A DNA stretch of 64,000 nucleotides from Rubinisphaera italica (lineage in GTDB: Bacteria; Planctomycetota; Planctomycetia; Planctomycetales; Planctomycetaceae): positions 62,001 through 126,000 of the forward strand of contig NZ_SJPG01000001.1 of the NCBI RefSeq assembly GCF_007859715.1. The letters are read 5' to 3'. Positions 30,977-40,457 of the stretch are shown in pieces (position 1 is the first letter of the stretch; every line of letters begins with the position of its first letter). Below the pieces are notes generated by a model. The model searched no databases. It was not told the origin of the DNA and saw only the letters and a program-made list of their open reading frames with translations. Position numbers and translations under genes: made by a program.

Positions 30977-31057
30977 GTGTCGAATCCGGGGGGAATTGCA
31001 GCAAGCGGAGTCGAAACAAGTCTGGGGGCTTCGCAGTGCTTCGACCTCAGCCACCCA
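30977..31057. repeat. gggtggc...gccaccc palindromic repeat, diverged
   Basis: Right arm ctgggggcttcgcagtgctt plus cgacctcagccaccc matches the family well; the left arm (gtgtcgaatccggggggaat) is degraded. Intergenic. Confidence 0.65.
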
Positions 31058-31141
31058 TCGGATTATTCAATGCTGAGTAAGCCAGCAGTGGAACACATCA
31101 AACGACAATTAATGCTCGACAGGACACGAATTTTTTCGTTA

Positions 31142-32347
31142 TTAAGGGTTTTTCAGCGGTTTTGTATTGGGTCCGATGATATCGTTCTCGGGAGTATTGG
31201 CATCGAGCCATGCTTTGAGGTCGGACAAGACTTTGGGAGGGACAGGCTTAGCTCCCGGCGGGGGGGGAAGTTTCAGAATCCCATTCGCTAACGGGAGAAC
31301 AACATCATACGCTCCTTGAATCTCTGCTCGATATGCGGTGAATGGAGCACTTTTCACACGAGTCAGTAATGCTGTCGAATTAGAAAACTCAGGCTGATAT
31401 GCCGTGTATATTCGGAATGCACAAAGTCTCCAATGGGGGGCATTCGGTTTCGCATTATACTGCTGACCCATTTCATAGGCGAAACGGACAATTTCATAAT
31501 TAATCAGGGTGAGATTAATTTCCCGATTCATTTCTGTCCGTCCCAGTCCGCTGGCAGCTTCGGCACGAACCGTCCAGGGTTCCATAGGGTTAATCAGAAT
31601 CTCGGCGAGTGTCTGCACAATATAAGGCGTACGTGTTTTATCAAATAAAACCGAAGTTTGTGAAACCGCTTCGACCAGAGATCGCTTGTACCATTCATTG
31701 AGATTAGGTTGTTTGAGTTGCGCAATCAAAGCATCGGCAATTCGACTACGAATATCGACTTTGGGCGAACCATCCTGGCACAATCTCATCAAACCGTTGG
31801 TTGCAATAATTTTGAGAGCTTCACTTTGATTTTTTTCCGAGATGATCGCAATCAGTGGGTCGGCGATTCCTGTAAACGGAGTTGCTGGGATCTGCTTGGG
31901 AATATTTGGCGGTTCTTCATTTAACTCGGTAATCAGCAAACAGGCATTCAAACGCACGGGAAGCGGCTGTTCGTTCAATTGTTCGCAGTGCTTTATGATC
32001 AATGGCAGGAGTACGGATCGAGCAGGAGGCTTGGCCAGCAGGTTGAGATCGCGTTTGAGTTGTTCACGGATTTTAGAAAGTTGCCGAAGCTGGCTTTTCA
32101 GACTCATCTGCAAGATTTGAATTCGATTGTATTCCGTCAGTAGTGCGATATCTGCCTGAGTGATATTGGTTGTGCCGAGCGCTTTAGTGTACTCGAATTT
32201 TTTGCGCTTGAGGAAATCGAGGTCGGCTTCCTTTATGAGTTCTCCGTCGCCCTGAGCATAAGCGGGCGTTGCTTGAACCAGCAGGCTTGAAATTAAACAG
32301 AAAGCCAGTGCAAACAGGCTGATCGTAAATCGGGATTCCGTTCGCAT
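31142..32347 (-). CDS. Exported helical-repeat protein
   Basis: 401 residues from ATG 32347, chosen because it begins a good signal peptide (MRTESRFTISLFALAFCLIS, cleavage near AYAQG); the longer frame adds 27 residues before it. The mature protein is helical with HEAT-like pairs (VRLNACLLITELNEEPPNIP, ALKIIATNGLMRLCQDGSP, VRAEAASGLGRTEMNREINL), so it is probably a binding scaffold at the cell surface or periplasm. Ends with a proline-rich segment KLPPPPGAKPVPPK. No catalytic motif. Alone on its transcript. Confidence 0.7.
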   Translation of the reverse strand: MRTESRFTISLFALAFCLISSLLVQATPAYAQGDGELIKEADLDFLKRKKFEYTKALGTTNITQADIALLTEYNRIQILQMSLKSQLRQLSKIREQLKRDLNLLAKPPARSVLLPLIIKHCEQLNEQPLPVRLNACLLITELNEEPPNIPKQIPATPFTGIADPLIAIISEKNQSEALKIIATNGLMRLCQDGSPKVDIRSRIADALIAQLKQPNLNEWYKRSLVEAVSQTSVLFDKTRTPYIVQTLAEILINPMEPWTVRAEAASGLGRTEMNREINLTLINYEIVRFAYEMGQQYNAKPNAPHWRLCAFRIYTAYQPEFSNSTALLTRVKSAPFTAYRAEIQGAYDVVLPLANGILKLPPPPGAKPVPPKVLSDLKAWLDANTPENDIIGPNTKPLKNP

Positions 32348-33106
32348 GGGTACGCAAGTCACCAATGCATTCTCAACTCGAGGAGAGATGCCCGTCTGCT
32401 CGAAACGTTCAAGAAGTCTGAAAATCATAATGCTGTCGGTACTTGATATCGAGAATTAAAACGTGATGGAGCAGACTGTTGGTAACGAACGCCACTAGAG
32501 ATCATGGCATCAGAATTCATTTTTTGCCAGTCGCGCCTTTAATTATGGTGAACCGGAGACCCTATGCCAAGAGAATAGCTTGGGAATCCGATCTCGGATG
32601 AAACTGATGGCCTCTCTGTCGATTGTCCTGACCTCTTGTAACGGTTATAGGGGAAATTCGATGGGCAATTCCAGTTCAATACCCCAAATCTGTTGTCGAA
32701 CGCTTCTCCTGATCGACACAAGAGAGTGCGAAATTGGAACGAAACCTTGTTCAAAAACAGAACTCAAGGATCACTGGAAGTGATGAATCGTATCAACCAA
32801 ACTGATATCACGTGGTTAGGAACATAACCGAAGACAGGAATCAGGCATTAATGCCCATGGATATGTTACGCTGAATTGGCTTAGAATAAAACCTTTAATG
32901 CCATTTGGTCGTAGTTTCTTCACAGGTGCATGCTGGATTGTCAGTATTAACGGATTGTCCCAAATATTAAATACACTGGCAAAGCCAGTGACATCCTGAT
33001 TTTTAGTTGGAATGGAGCACTAAACAGGAATCTGATTCACCTCCACCCGTTGGTGACACCTTGAATTCAACGGGATCTCCACTCTTTAGAATATTAAAGT
33101 TGCCGT
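32348..33106. other. Long gap without a supported gene
   Basis: About 760 bases. Short frames on both strands around 32540-32780 overlap each other and have neither a clear ribosome site nor recognisable sequence. A small hairpin actggc aaa gccagt lies at 32974-32988, related to repeats near 39706 and 40317. Confidence 0.5.
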
Positions 33107-33748
33107 ATGTCCTCTGAACTTTTTGCCAGAATTGTCCATGCACGTTGTACAGAAAAAGTATTGGCAGAAGAGCCATTGCCTGCTTCCGGAAAATCGCTGG
33201 CCAATGAAATTCTGGAACTGGCGGCTTGGGCACCCTTTCATCGACCTGCCAATGATGTTCATCTGCAGGACTCGGAACTGAAGGCTCTGATGCCCTGGCG
33301 GTTTTATGTGCTCGATGATTCGGCATGCCGTCAGTTGCGTGAAGAATTGATGGAAAAAGACAGCAGCAATGTGATGCGGATGCTCGCGACTGCCGACTGC
33401 ATGGTGCAGGTGACCTGGTTGCCCAATCCGCCCCAGACGGAACTGCCAGAGAAAATTCTCTTTGAGGCATCCCTTGAAAACATGGAACACCTGGCTGCCG
33501 CTTCGGCTGCAGTCCAAAATCTACTCCTGGCAGCGACTGCGAATGGGATTCGCAATTATTGGTCGAGTGGTGGCGTGCTGCGTTCCCCGGAAGTTTTTGA
33601 CCGGCTGGGGATTCCGACTCAGGAAATTCTGCTTGGTTCTCTCTTCTTTTCACCACAGGATGTTCAATCGGGGACAATTGCCACAAGTAAACTCCGCGAT
33701 AAAAGGGGGCCGCTTACAGGCTGGGTGAAACGAGTTCATTTGAGTTGA
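33107..33748 (+). CDS. Nitroreductase-family oxidoreductase
   Basis: 213 residues. An FMN-dependent nitroreductase fold is suggested by the N-terminal FARIVHARCTEKVLAEEPLP, the early LELAAWAPFHRPAND (usual AAxxAPSxxN motif), ENMEHLAAASAAVQNLLLAA (helix with dimer contacts) and LGIPTQEILLGSLFF near the end. These enzymes reduce nitro groups, quinones or other acceptors with NAD(P)H in the cytoplasm; the physiological substrate cannot be told. Stands alone between repeats. Confidence 0.75.
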   Translation: MSSELFARIVHARCTEKVLAEEPLPASGKSLANEILELAAWAPFHRPANDVHLQDSELKALMPWRFYVLDDSACRQLREELMEKDSSNVMRMLATADCMVQVTWLPNPPQTELPEKILFEASLENMEHLAAASAAVQNLLLAATANGIRNYWSSGGVLRSPEVFDRLGIPTQEILLGSLFFSPQDVQSGTIATSKLRDKRGPLTGWVKRVHLS

Positions 33749-34109
33749 TTGCTAATTCAAATATCTGAGTGTCTGGGATCGGAACGCAGCGAAGCCCCCA
33801 GGACGTTGAAATTTCTGGGGCATCACTTCGTTCGACCCCTGCCACCCATTACACTTTGAGTAAATGACATTAAAATAATAGATCATTTTCAAATGGTATC
33901 TGCAGTCGCATGGACACCATATGTCCTTATACCCTGTGTCCTGCTCCTGCAGGACACAGCAGGTAATTTTTGAATCTGCTCTAGAACAGGCTTGCGGAAA
34001 GTTAATGACACGTTAAAAGAAAATGAATGTTGAACGAAAATTAGTTCGTGTTGGGATTCGCGTTCATTACTGTTTTGTATCTTCTCGCTGTGCAACATGA
34101 GGAGCATCT
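33749..34109. other. Gap with a dispersed repeat
   Basis: About 360 bases; the repeat at 33766-33847 occupies the first part. The rest probably carries the promoter of the M24 peptidase-acc group. Confidence 0.5.
33766..33847. repeat. gggtggc...gccaccc palindromic repeat, diverged
   Basis: Left arm gtctgggatcggaacgcagc plus gaagccccc, right arm ctggggcatcacttcgttcg plus acccctgccaccc. Same plan as the copies at 29512 and 30977. Confidence 0.65.
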
Positions 34110-35213
34110 ATGATTCCGCAAAATCGATATTCAGCCCGGCGAGAGAAACTCAAGCGGGTTCTCAAAAAAGAAAAATTACCCGCGTTTCTGGTCTGTAATG
34201 AAACCAACGTCAGCTATCTGACCGGATTTTCCGGGGACAGTAGCTGGTTTCTGATCGGCAAAGATTTCGAAATCCTGATCAGTGATGGTCGCTATACGAC
34301 TCAGATCTCCGAGGAATGCCCAGGAATCCAGGCTGAAATTCGACCGGTTAACAAAACATTACTGCAAACGACAGCCGAAGTGCTCAAGGCGACCAAAGAA
34401 CCCATTTGCGGGTTCGAATCCACTGCGATCAGCTACGATGCAGCCGGTCAGTTGGTCGAGGCGGTGGAAACACCTGACCTGATTCCTGTCAAAGGGCTCG
34501 TCGAACCACTCCGAGCAGTCAAAGATGCTGACGAGATCAAACAAGTCCGAGAAGCGGTTCGTCAGGCCGAAAAGGGCTTTGAATTTCTCAAGTCGAGTCT
34601 GATGCTCGAAATGACCGAACTTCAAGCAGCATTTACACTTGAAGAAGGTATGCGTCGGTTCGGAGCCATTGGAGCCGGGTTTGAAATCATTACTGCTGTT
34701 GGCGAGCGAGCCGCTCTGCCTCATGCTCGTCCAGGCTTAACTCGCTGCGAAGAATCTCCGTTCATGCTGGTCGACTGGGGGGCTCGAACTTCGACAGGAT
34801 ATGTCAGCGACTTGACGAGGATGATAGTCACAGGTAGCATTTCGTCCAAACTTCAACGTATGTATGAAGTTGTGAAAACTGCCCTGGAAGAATCGATTCA
34901 GGCAATTGGGCCAGATGTCAGGGCCAGTGATGTGGATCGAGTCGCTCGCCAGGTTATGGAAAATCATGGTGTGGCTGCGAAATTCAATCATGGGTTGGGG
35001 CATGGATTTGGTTTACAGGTTCATGAATCGGTCCGGATGAGTCCGACATCGGAAGATGTGTTTAAGCCCGGTATGGTTGTGACCGTCGAGCCAGGATTGT
35101 ATTTTCCAGGATGGGGAGGGATTCGCATCGAAGACGATGTGTTAATTACTAAAGGTGGCTGCGAAGTTCTCTCCTCATTGTCTCGTGAACTCGAGGCTCA
35201 TACGGTTGGGTAG
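34110..35213 (+). CDS. M24-family Xaa-Pro peptidase
   Basis: 367 residues, start ATG 34110 with GAGGAG six bases upstream. Creatinase-type N-terminal domain ([20 protein letters not shown]) then the pita-bread metallopeptidase domain. Metal ligands are visible: [19 protein letters not shown] supplies both Asp, [13 protein letters not shown] the His, [14 protein letters not shown] and [10 protein letters not shown] the two Glu; ALPHARPG holds the conserved His. It cleaves N-terminal residues before proline or processes proline dipeptides in the cytoplasm. An M24 peptidase upstream of accB-accC is a recurrent bacterial arrangement, which fits here. Confidence 0.9.
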   Translation: MIPQNRYSARREKLKRVLKKEKLPAFLVCNETNVSYLTGFSGDSSWFLIGKDFEILISDGRYTTQISEECPGIQAEIRPVNKTLLQTTAEVLKATKEPICGFESTAISYDAAGQLVEAVETPDLIPVKGLVEPLRAVKDADEIKQVREAVRQAEKGFEFLKSSLMLEMTELQAAFTLEEGMRRFGAIGAGFEIITAVGERAALPHARPGLTRCEESPFMLVDWGARTSTGYVSDLTRMIVTGSISSKLQRMYEVVKTALEESIQAIGPDVRASDVDRVARQVMENHGVAAKFNHGLGHGFGLQVHESVRMSPTSEDVFKPGMVVTVEPGLYFPGWGGIRIEDDVLITKGGCEVLSSLSRELEAHTVG

Positions 35214-35358
35214 CGACATATCCTGTCCGTGTTTACGATTATTTACAAAGACAATAACGCGGTTTTGAGTCGAGGAATATTTTCGGCTTGATCCTCAGGA
35301 TCTTTACAAAACGCAAGATTAACATGTCATTCAGGGCTCGAAGAGCGACAGAAAGCAA

Positions 35359-35883
35359 ATGAACGACAAATCCAAGCCAAAACCAGATTCCACTCACGGC
35401 CCCATCGATCTGGCTCAGTTGAAAGAGCTGATGGAGATGATGGAGGCTCACGATGTGACTGAAGTCAACCTGCGTAACGGCGACGAACAGTGGCGGCTGC
35501 GACGGGGACCACAAGTCACCGCGATGCCAATGCAGGCGATGCCAACTGCAATGCCTCCGATGGCGGCTCCGGTCGCTGCCCCGGCTCAGGCATCAAGTGC
35601 ACCAGCCGCATCGGGGGATACTGCAGCTCCAGTTGATGACGGTTTAATCGAAATCAAAAGTCCAACCGTCGGGACATTTTACTCATCTCCGAGCCCTGAA
35701 GATCCTGCATTTGTGAAAGTCGGATCGCAGGTGTCAGCCGAATCCATTGTTTGTCTGGTTGAAGCGATGAAAGTTTTCAACCAGATTCCGGCTGAATGCA
35801 GCGGGACAGTCGAAAAGATTCTGGCCAAAGATGGCGATGCTGTCGATTTTGGCCAGGCACTCTTTAAAGTTAAGCCCAACTAA
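35359..35883 (+). CDS. accB: Biotin carboxyl carrier protein of acetyl-CoA carboxylase
   Basis: 174 residues. The N-terminal helix region ([20 protein letters not shown]) is followed by an Ala/Pro/Met-rich linker at about residues 52-92 and the biotinyl domain. The biotinylation motif [10 protein letters not shown] places the modified Lys at residue 138, and [20 protein letters not shown] is the standard domain entry. Carries CO2 between AccC and the carboxyltransferase for malonyl-CoA and fatty-acid synthesis. accC follows 97 bases downstream on the same strand. Confidence 0.95.
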   Translation: MNDKSKPKPDSTHGPIDLAQLKELMEMMEAHDVTEVNLRNGDEQWRLRRGPQVTAMPMQAMPTAMPPMAAPVAAPAQASSAPAASGDTAAPVDDGLIEIKSPTVGTFYSSPSPEDPAFVKVGSQVSAESIVCLVEAMKVFNQIPAECSGTVEKILAKDGDAVDFGQALFKVKPN

Positions 35884-35980
35884 CCACTCGTTGGATACTA
35901 AATGCGTATCCATCGGTTTGGGTTATCAAATTCCATCAGTAAAATCTGGTTGACTACTGCATCAGATAGACGATTGTTTT

Positions 35981-37318
35981 ATGTTTCAACGAATACTCAT
36001 CGCAAACCGTGGCGAAATTGCCCTGCGAATCATGCGGGCCTGTCGGGAATTGGGGATTGAGACCGTCGCTGTTTACAGCGAAGCGGATCGGGGGGCCCAT
36101 TATCTCACACTCGCAGACGAGTCGTATTGCATCGGCAAAGCTCCCGCCAGTGATAGCTATCTGTTGATCAATCGCATTATTTCAGCAGCAGAAATCGGAA
36201 ATGTGCAGGCAATTCATCCGGGCTACGGGTTTCTCGCTGAAAATGCTCACTTTGCGGAAGTCTGTCGGGAATGCAGCATCGAATTTATCGGGCCGCATCA
36301 TTCCGCGATGGAACAACTTGGAGACAAAGTCTCTGCTCGAAAAATTGCAGCCGATGCCAAAGTGAATGTCGTTCCCGGAAGTGACGGACTAGTCACCGAT
36401 GAAAAAACCGCTCTCGAAGTAGCCGGCAAAATCGGCTATCCCGTACTCATCAAGGCAACAGCTGGTGGTGGCGGAAAAGGGATGCGGGTGGCGATGAATG
36501 AAATCTCGCTCAAATCCGGGTTCAGTGCCGCTCGTCAGGAAGCCGAAAAAGCATTTAATAATCCGGGAGTGTATCTCGAAAAGTATATCGAACGCCCCCG
36601 GCACGTCGAAGTGCAGGTACTTGCCGATCAGCACGGGAACTGTGTCCATCTCTGGGAGCGAGATTGTTCCACACAGAGAAAGCATCAGAAACTGATCGAA
36701 GAAAGCCCGGCTCCGGATCTGCCGAAGTCGGTTCGGGAAGATATCTGTAAATCAGCCGTCCGGCTCATCAAAACCTGTGGTTACTACAATGCAGGCACCG
36801 TGGAATTTATCGTCGATAAAGAACATCAATTCTACTTTATTGAAGTCAATGCCCGAATTCAGGTTGAACATCCCGTCAGTGAAATGGTGACGGGAATTGA
36901 CTTGATCAAAGAGCAGATTCGCGTCGCAGCCGGTGAAGAATTGAAGTTAAAACAGCGGAATATCAAGTCGCAGGGATGTGCGATTGAGGTCCGCATCAAT
37001 GCTGAAGATCCAGAAAACGATTATCGCGGTTGCCCAGGCAAGATCACAAAATTGCGTGTCCCTGGAGGATTTGGCGTACGCTTCGATTCGCATGTTCATG
37101 AAGGTTACGTAATCAGCCCGTATTATGATTCGATGATCGGCAAATTGATCGTGCATCGAGAAACTCGCGATGAGGCCATTGCAGCTGCTCTTTCGGCATT
37201 AGACGAATTCGTCATTGAAGGTGTGAAAACGACAATCCCCCTCGCCCGACGTGTACTCGCCCACTCAGCGTTTAAAGATGGTAAAATCGACACCACGTTC
37301 CTGGAACGGACGTTTTGA
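35981..37318 (+). CDS. accC: Acetyl-CoA carboxylase, biotin carboxylase subunit
   Basis: 445 residues, full length. ATP-grasp enzyme that carboxylates the biotin on AccB with bicarbonate. [20 protein letters not shown] is the classical N-terminus; [12 protein letters not shown] is the glycine-rich ATP loop, [20 protein letters not shown] and [18 protein letters not shown] are the catalytic signatures. The family usually has [12 protein letters not shown]; here Thr is Ala. Forms an operon with accB, probably with the M24 peptidase upstream. Confidence 0.96.
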   Translation: MFQRILIANRGEIALRIMRACRELGIETVAVYSEADRGAHYLTLADESYCIGKAPASDSYLLINRIISAAEIGNVQAIHPGYGFLAENAHFAEVCRECSIEFIGPHHSAMEQLGDKVSARKIAADAKVNVVPGSDGLVTDEKTALEVAGKIGYPVLIKATAGGGGKGMRVAMNEISLKSGFSAARQEAEKAFNNPGVYLEKYIERPRHVEVQVLADQHGNCVHLWERDCSTQRKHQKLIEESPAPDLPKSVREDICKSAVRLIKTCGYYNAGTVEFIVDKEHQFYFIEVNARIQVEHPVSEMVTGIDLIKEQIRVAAGEELKLKQRNIKSQGCAIEVRINAEDPENDYRGCPGKITKLRVPGGFGVRFDSHVHEGYVISPYYDSMIGKLIVHRETRDEAIAAALSALDEFVIEGVKTTIPLARRVLAHSAFKDGKIDTTFLERTF

Positions 37319-37360
37319 AATCTCAGCAGCAATTCACTATGCTCACTGTTGAATCGTCAT

Positions 37361-37384
37361 GTCAGGCGAGCCGAGTCAGTCATG
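37361..37384. repeat. gtcaggcgagcc dispersed repeat
   Basis: The 24 bases beginning gtcaggcgagccgagtcagt recur at 39472-39495 with one change and, in a variant that forms a hairpin, at 27383-27404. Confidence 0.7.
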
Positions 37385-37513
37385 GGTCAGTTCGCTTCAT
37401 CATTGACCAGTGAATTGCAAACATCGCAAAAAAACGTGAGTAACCCGAGTCATGACGGACGCGGGGCACCTTGTAGAAATTCAACCCCTCGAAAACTCTA
37501 AGGAATTGAAGTA

Positions 37514-38545
37514 ATGAAAGTCGGTCTGTTAACTGGTGGTGGCGATTGCCCGGGTTTGAATGCCGTTATTCGCGGCGTCGTCAAAGTTATTGATAATGCG
37601 GGTGGAAAAAGTATCGGTCTACTGGAAGGGTGGCGGGGAGCGATTACGGGAAACCATATCGAACTGACTCCTAAGTTTACCGATCCGATCATCGACAAAG
37701 GGGGTACGATTCTCGGTTCCTCTCGAACCAACCCGTTCAAGAATCCAACGGAAATCGATCAAATCGTCGAAACATTTGGCAATCTTGGTCTGGATGCACT
37801 GGTCGCAATCGGCGGAGACGACACCCTCGGTGTAGCGAGCAAGTTGTACAGCGAAAAGGGACTGCCGGTAATCGGATGTCCCAAAACGATCGATAACGAT
37901 TTGAGCGCAACCGATCAGACATTCGGTTTTGATACCTGTATCAACATCGTGATGGAAGCGATCGATCGTCTGCGAACGACTGCAGAATCACATCGTCGTA
38001 TTCTGGTCGTCGAAGTGATGGGGCGACATGCGGGCTGGATCGCCTGTTATTCTGCAATTGCTTCCGGAGCCGACTATTTCATGGTTCCTGAACGCGAAGT
38101 CAACATCAAGGAAATGATTGACGTTCTGCAGAAGCGACGCGATGAAGGCAAAAATTACGGCATCGTCGTTGTCAGTGAAGGAGCCAAGCTCAACACTGAT
38201 GGTGGCTTTGTGACAAAAGATCAGGAAGTCGATGAATTTGGTCATGTCAAACTGGGCGGAATTGGCGATCACGTTGCCAAAGTGATTGAAAACCGCATGG
38301 GGATCGAAACCCGTTCGGTCACACTGGGCCACCTGCAGCGCGGTGGAACACCAAGTGCGTTTGATCGCGTTCTGGGAACCCGTCTCGGTGTGCACGCCGG
38401 TCATCTGGCATTGAAGAAAGACTTCGGCAAAATGGTAGCCATGAGAGGAACACAGATTGTCGCTGTCGAGTTGAAAGATGCTGTCGACCAAATGCGGGAA
38501 CTCGAAGATTCCTTCTTCGACGAAGCGGCTGAGTTCTTGAAGTAA
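37514..38545 (+). CDS. pfp: 6-phosphofructokinase, probably pyrophosphate-dependent
   Basis: 343 residues, ATG with AAGGA upstream. Phosphorylates fructose 6-phosphate at C1. Phosphofructokinase motifs are complete: [26 protein letters not shown] with catalytic Asp127, MGRHAGW, and [15 protein letters not shown]. Phosphoryl-donor residues point to pyrophosphate: GGDDTL carries Asp103 where ATP enzymes have Gly (GGDGS), and PKTIDND carries Lys124 where ATP enzymes have Gly (PGTIDND). The short length places it with the bacterial group III enzymes rather than long plant-type PFPs. Pyrophosphate enzymes are reversible, so it may serve glycolysis and gluconeogenesis. Followed by a terminator. Confidence 0.9.
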   Translation: MKVGLLTGGGDCPGLNAVIRGVVKVIDNAGGKSIGLLEGWRGAITGNHIELTPKFTDPIIDKGGTILGSSRTNPFKNPTEIDQIVETFGNLGLDALVAIGGDDTLGVASKLYSEKGLPVIGCPKTIDNDLSATDQTFGFDTCINIVMEAIDRLRTTAESHRRILVVEVMGRHAGWIACYSAIASGADYFMVPEREVNIKEMIDVLQKRRDEGKNYGIVVVSEGAKLNTDGGFVTKDQEVDEFGHVKLGGIGDHVAKVIENRMGIETRSVTLGHLQRGGTPSAFDRVLGTRLGVHAGHLALKKDFGKMVAMRGTQIVAVELKDAVDQMRELEDSFFDEAAEFLK

Positions 38546-38583
38546 TTCTTGGTCAATCGATTTTGATCAAGTCGTAAAATAAT

Positions 38584-38622
38584 AAACAGCACTCGTCAAA
38601 CATTGGGCGAGTGCTGTTTTTG
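38584..38622 (+). terminator. Terminator after the phosphofructokinase gene
   Basis: Stem acagcactcg / cgagtgctgt with a T-run (ttttt) following. It sits about 40 bases after the stop, in the convergent gap. Confidence 0.85.
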
Positions 38623-38647
38623 TGTTGAAACTTCTGCAAGTGCAGAA

Positions 38648-39160
38648 TTACGGGCTGACGATAATCGTTTCGTTATCTTCAGACAGAGCAGCGGCACCGA
38701 GTGCAACACCAGTGATTGAGAGTCCGAGTGTGATTGTGTCGAGAGGATCGACAAACAATCCAGACTGTGCACGAGTTGTTGTCGCACCGCTGACGATCAG
38801 CACGTTACTTTTTGAAGTTGGGGGAGCAACGGAACCTTCCCAGGCTCGAACGACACCCTTGCCTTCGCCAGCCTGCAATTCGTAGATGCCTGTGTCCAAA
38901 CCGGCAACAGTGAATTTGCCATCGGCATCGGTCACGGTTGTGGCAACGACTTCATTGTTGCGGCGAACGGAAACTTTCGCACCATTAAGGGCCTGGCCTT
39001 GTCCGGTGACAGCTTTGCCATTCAAGGCTCCGCCGTTAGAAAGAGCAATGTCGCTGACGGCTGATTTTGTTTTCGTCGTCCGGGCGACTTCTGCCTGTGT
39101 CGAGAAAATCGGAGCGAGCACAAGGCTCAGACACGCGAATCCGGTCAGAAGAGTTTTCAT
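38648..39160 (-). CDS. Exported protein with carboxypeptidase-regulatory-like domain
   Basis: 170 residues from ATG 39160 (an in-frame start two codons earlier is possible). Signal peptide MKTLLTGFACLSLVLAPIFS ending near TQA-E. Residues about 45-100 form a beta-sandwich of the CarboxypepD_reg type: GKAVTGQGQALNGAKVSVRR, TVTDADGKFTVAGLDTGIYE and LQAGEGKGVVRAW are the typical strands. The C-terminus has a glycine/alanine-rich hydrophobic stretch (LGLSITGVALGAAALSEDNE). Such small secreted proteins are common in planctomycetes and may bind the surface layer; no function is known. Confidence 0.75.
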   Translation of the reverse strand: MKTLLTGFACLSLVLAPIFSTQAEVARTTKTKSAVSDIALSNGGALNGKAVTGQGQALNGAKVSVRRNNEVVATTVTDADGKFTVAGLDTGIYELQAGEGKGVVRAWEGSVAPPTSKSNVLIVSGATTTRAQSGLFVDPLDTITLGLSITGVALGAAALSEDNETIIVSP

Positions 39161-39471
39161 TGTCATGTTCCTTAAGGTAGGTACTGTAGTTTGGTGTAAT
39201 TCGATTCGTCGTGAATCGAGGAGGGCAGCCTCTTGCTGACCAATACATTTAATGGGTGAGATAAAAATGACGAATTGAACATCCTTATTCTCATCGTCAC
39301 AATTTCCTGGGCAACTTCATCCTGAAGAGCTTGTCAGGAACAACATGATCAAAGTCTTTAATCAATGCGAGCGGATATTGCTGGAATCTCAATAATGAGT
39401 CAACTGAAGTTTTTTCCAGAGGCAGGAATTGCAGAAGTTACATCAAGATTCTGAGTACAAGGCAATGATCA

Positions 39472-39495
39472 GTCAGGTGAGCCGAGTCAGTCATG
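39472..39495. repeat. gtcaggYgagcc dispersed repeat
   Basis: gtcaggtgagccgagtcagt followed by catg; one base differs from the copy at 37361. Confidence 0.7.
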
Positions 39496-39817
39496 ACCCG
39501 GGTGGGTTTGATTTTATCTCGTTACCGATGTCCTCAACTTCTTGCATGCAATGACATGACGTATCGAACATCAGAGCTGAACGGGATTGTAAATCGAACA
39601 CCGTTCCCTCGCTGACACGTTTTGAGGTTGCACCTTTATATTCGTTTTCAGGGTTAACACGGAAAAAACAGGAGGCCCTGTCTACTGATTAATGTCGTTG
39701 ATGTGTGCCACCGCTGGCTTGTCCAGCAGTGTGAAACAGGAATTGGGTTTCAGAATGAGACGACATTTAACGAGGGACGAAACCGCAGGGTGCGTCGAGA
39801 CGTACTCTAACAATACT

Positions 39818-39886
39818 TACAAGCACGAAGCACAAGCGAATGTGTCCTGAAGATCTTGACACACTCGCTTGCGCTTCGTGCTTGTG
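39818..39886. repeat. Palindromic repeat (tacaagcacgaagcg family), copy 2
   Basis: Left arm tacaagcacgaagcacaagc, right arm ctcgcttgcgcttcgtgctt plus gt. The left arm carries small changes relative to copy 4, while the right arm is exact. Confidence 0.9.
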
Positions 39887-39909
39887 TTTTGAGCAACCTC
39901 ATGATTGGC

Positions 39910-40248
39910 TCAATGTGCGTTCTGTCCAATAGTCTCCGTTACCTGTGGGACATCAAGCGGATAGTAATGCATCGCGATATCAGGCAGGAACGCGAGGATC
40001 AATCCCATCGAGAGAATAACGGTCGGCATCAAAAGGGCGTATTTCCAGTTTCGCTCAAACTTTAAATGCATGAAGAACAGCATAACTAAACTCGCTTTCG
40101 CTGCTGCGACCAGCATCACGAGAGAACCGATTGTGATCTTCCAGGAAGGACTGGAAAACAGATCCAGCACAACCGAAGCCAGCGTCAGTCCGCACAGGCA
40201 GAAGAAGATCATCAGGTAATTGGGGTGGGATTCTGTAGTCTCGTGCAT
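39910..40248 (-). CDS. ctaF: Cytochrome c oxidase subunit IV (prokaryotic type)
   Basis: 112 residues from ATG 40248 (MHETTESHPNYLMIFFCLCG); the frame is open 54 codons further but that part is repeat-derived. Three membrane helices: LMIFFCLCGLTLASVVLDLF, ITIGSLVMLVAAAKASLVML with the typical FFMHLKFE exit, and YALLMPTVILSMGLILAFLP. This fits subunit IV of aa3/caa3-type oxidases, a small accessory subunit in the cytoplasmic membrane. Other oxidase genes are not in the window, so it is separated from the main cluster, or is a stray extra copy. Confidence 0.75.
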   Translation of the reverse strand: MHETTESHPNYLMIFFCLCGLTLASVVLDLFSSPSWKITIGSLVMLVAAAKASLVMLFFMHLKFERNWKYALLMPTVILSMGLILAFLPDIAMHYYPLDVPQVTETIGQNAH

Positions 40249-40316
40249 TGGAATTATAAGCCTGATGGTGAGCGATTTGTCTTGTAATCTGACCCAATAA
40301 AAAGTTGGATTTGCAA

Positions 40317-40455
40317 TGGCAAAGCCAGTGGCACACAACCTGGAAATCAATTGGGTCAAAGCAATGAATATATTGTGTAATTTCCAATTAAATCGTGCAA
40401 CTGATTTCAAATTTCAGGGTATCCCAATGAGACAGGCTGGAAGCCTGTCCTACCT
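40317..40455. repeat. Short dispersed repeat arms
   Basis: tggcaaagccagtggcacac (40315 onward) is related to the hairpin at 32974 and the cactgctggacaagccagcg element near 39710. gacaggctggaagcctgtcc at 40432-40451 is a separate imperfect hairpin. No gene in this gap. Confidence 0.55.
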
Positions 40456-40457
40456 TG

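Larger units (their letters stand above)
39161..39909. other. Long repeat-rich gap
   Basis: About 750 bases between two minus-strand genes. It holds copies of three repeat families (39472-39495, around 39706, 39818-39886) and no supported gene. Confidence 0.6.

Noticed and set aside
32539..32783. Two overlapping small frames on opposite strands in the gap before the nitroreductase
   Set aside because: Neither has a ribosome site, a signal peptide of good quality or a recognisable sequence.
33003..33686. Long minus-strand open frame of 227 codons opposite the nitroreductase
   Set aside because: It lies antisense to a gene with clear family motifs, has a cysteine- and histidine-rich composition without domain pattern, and no ribosome site.
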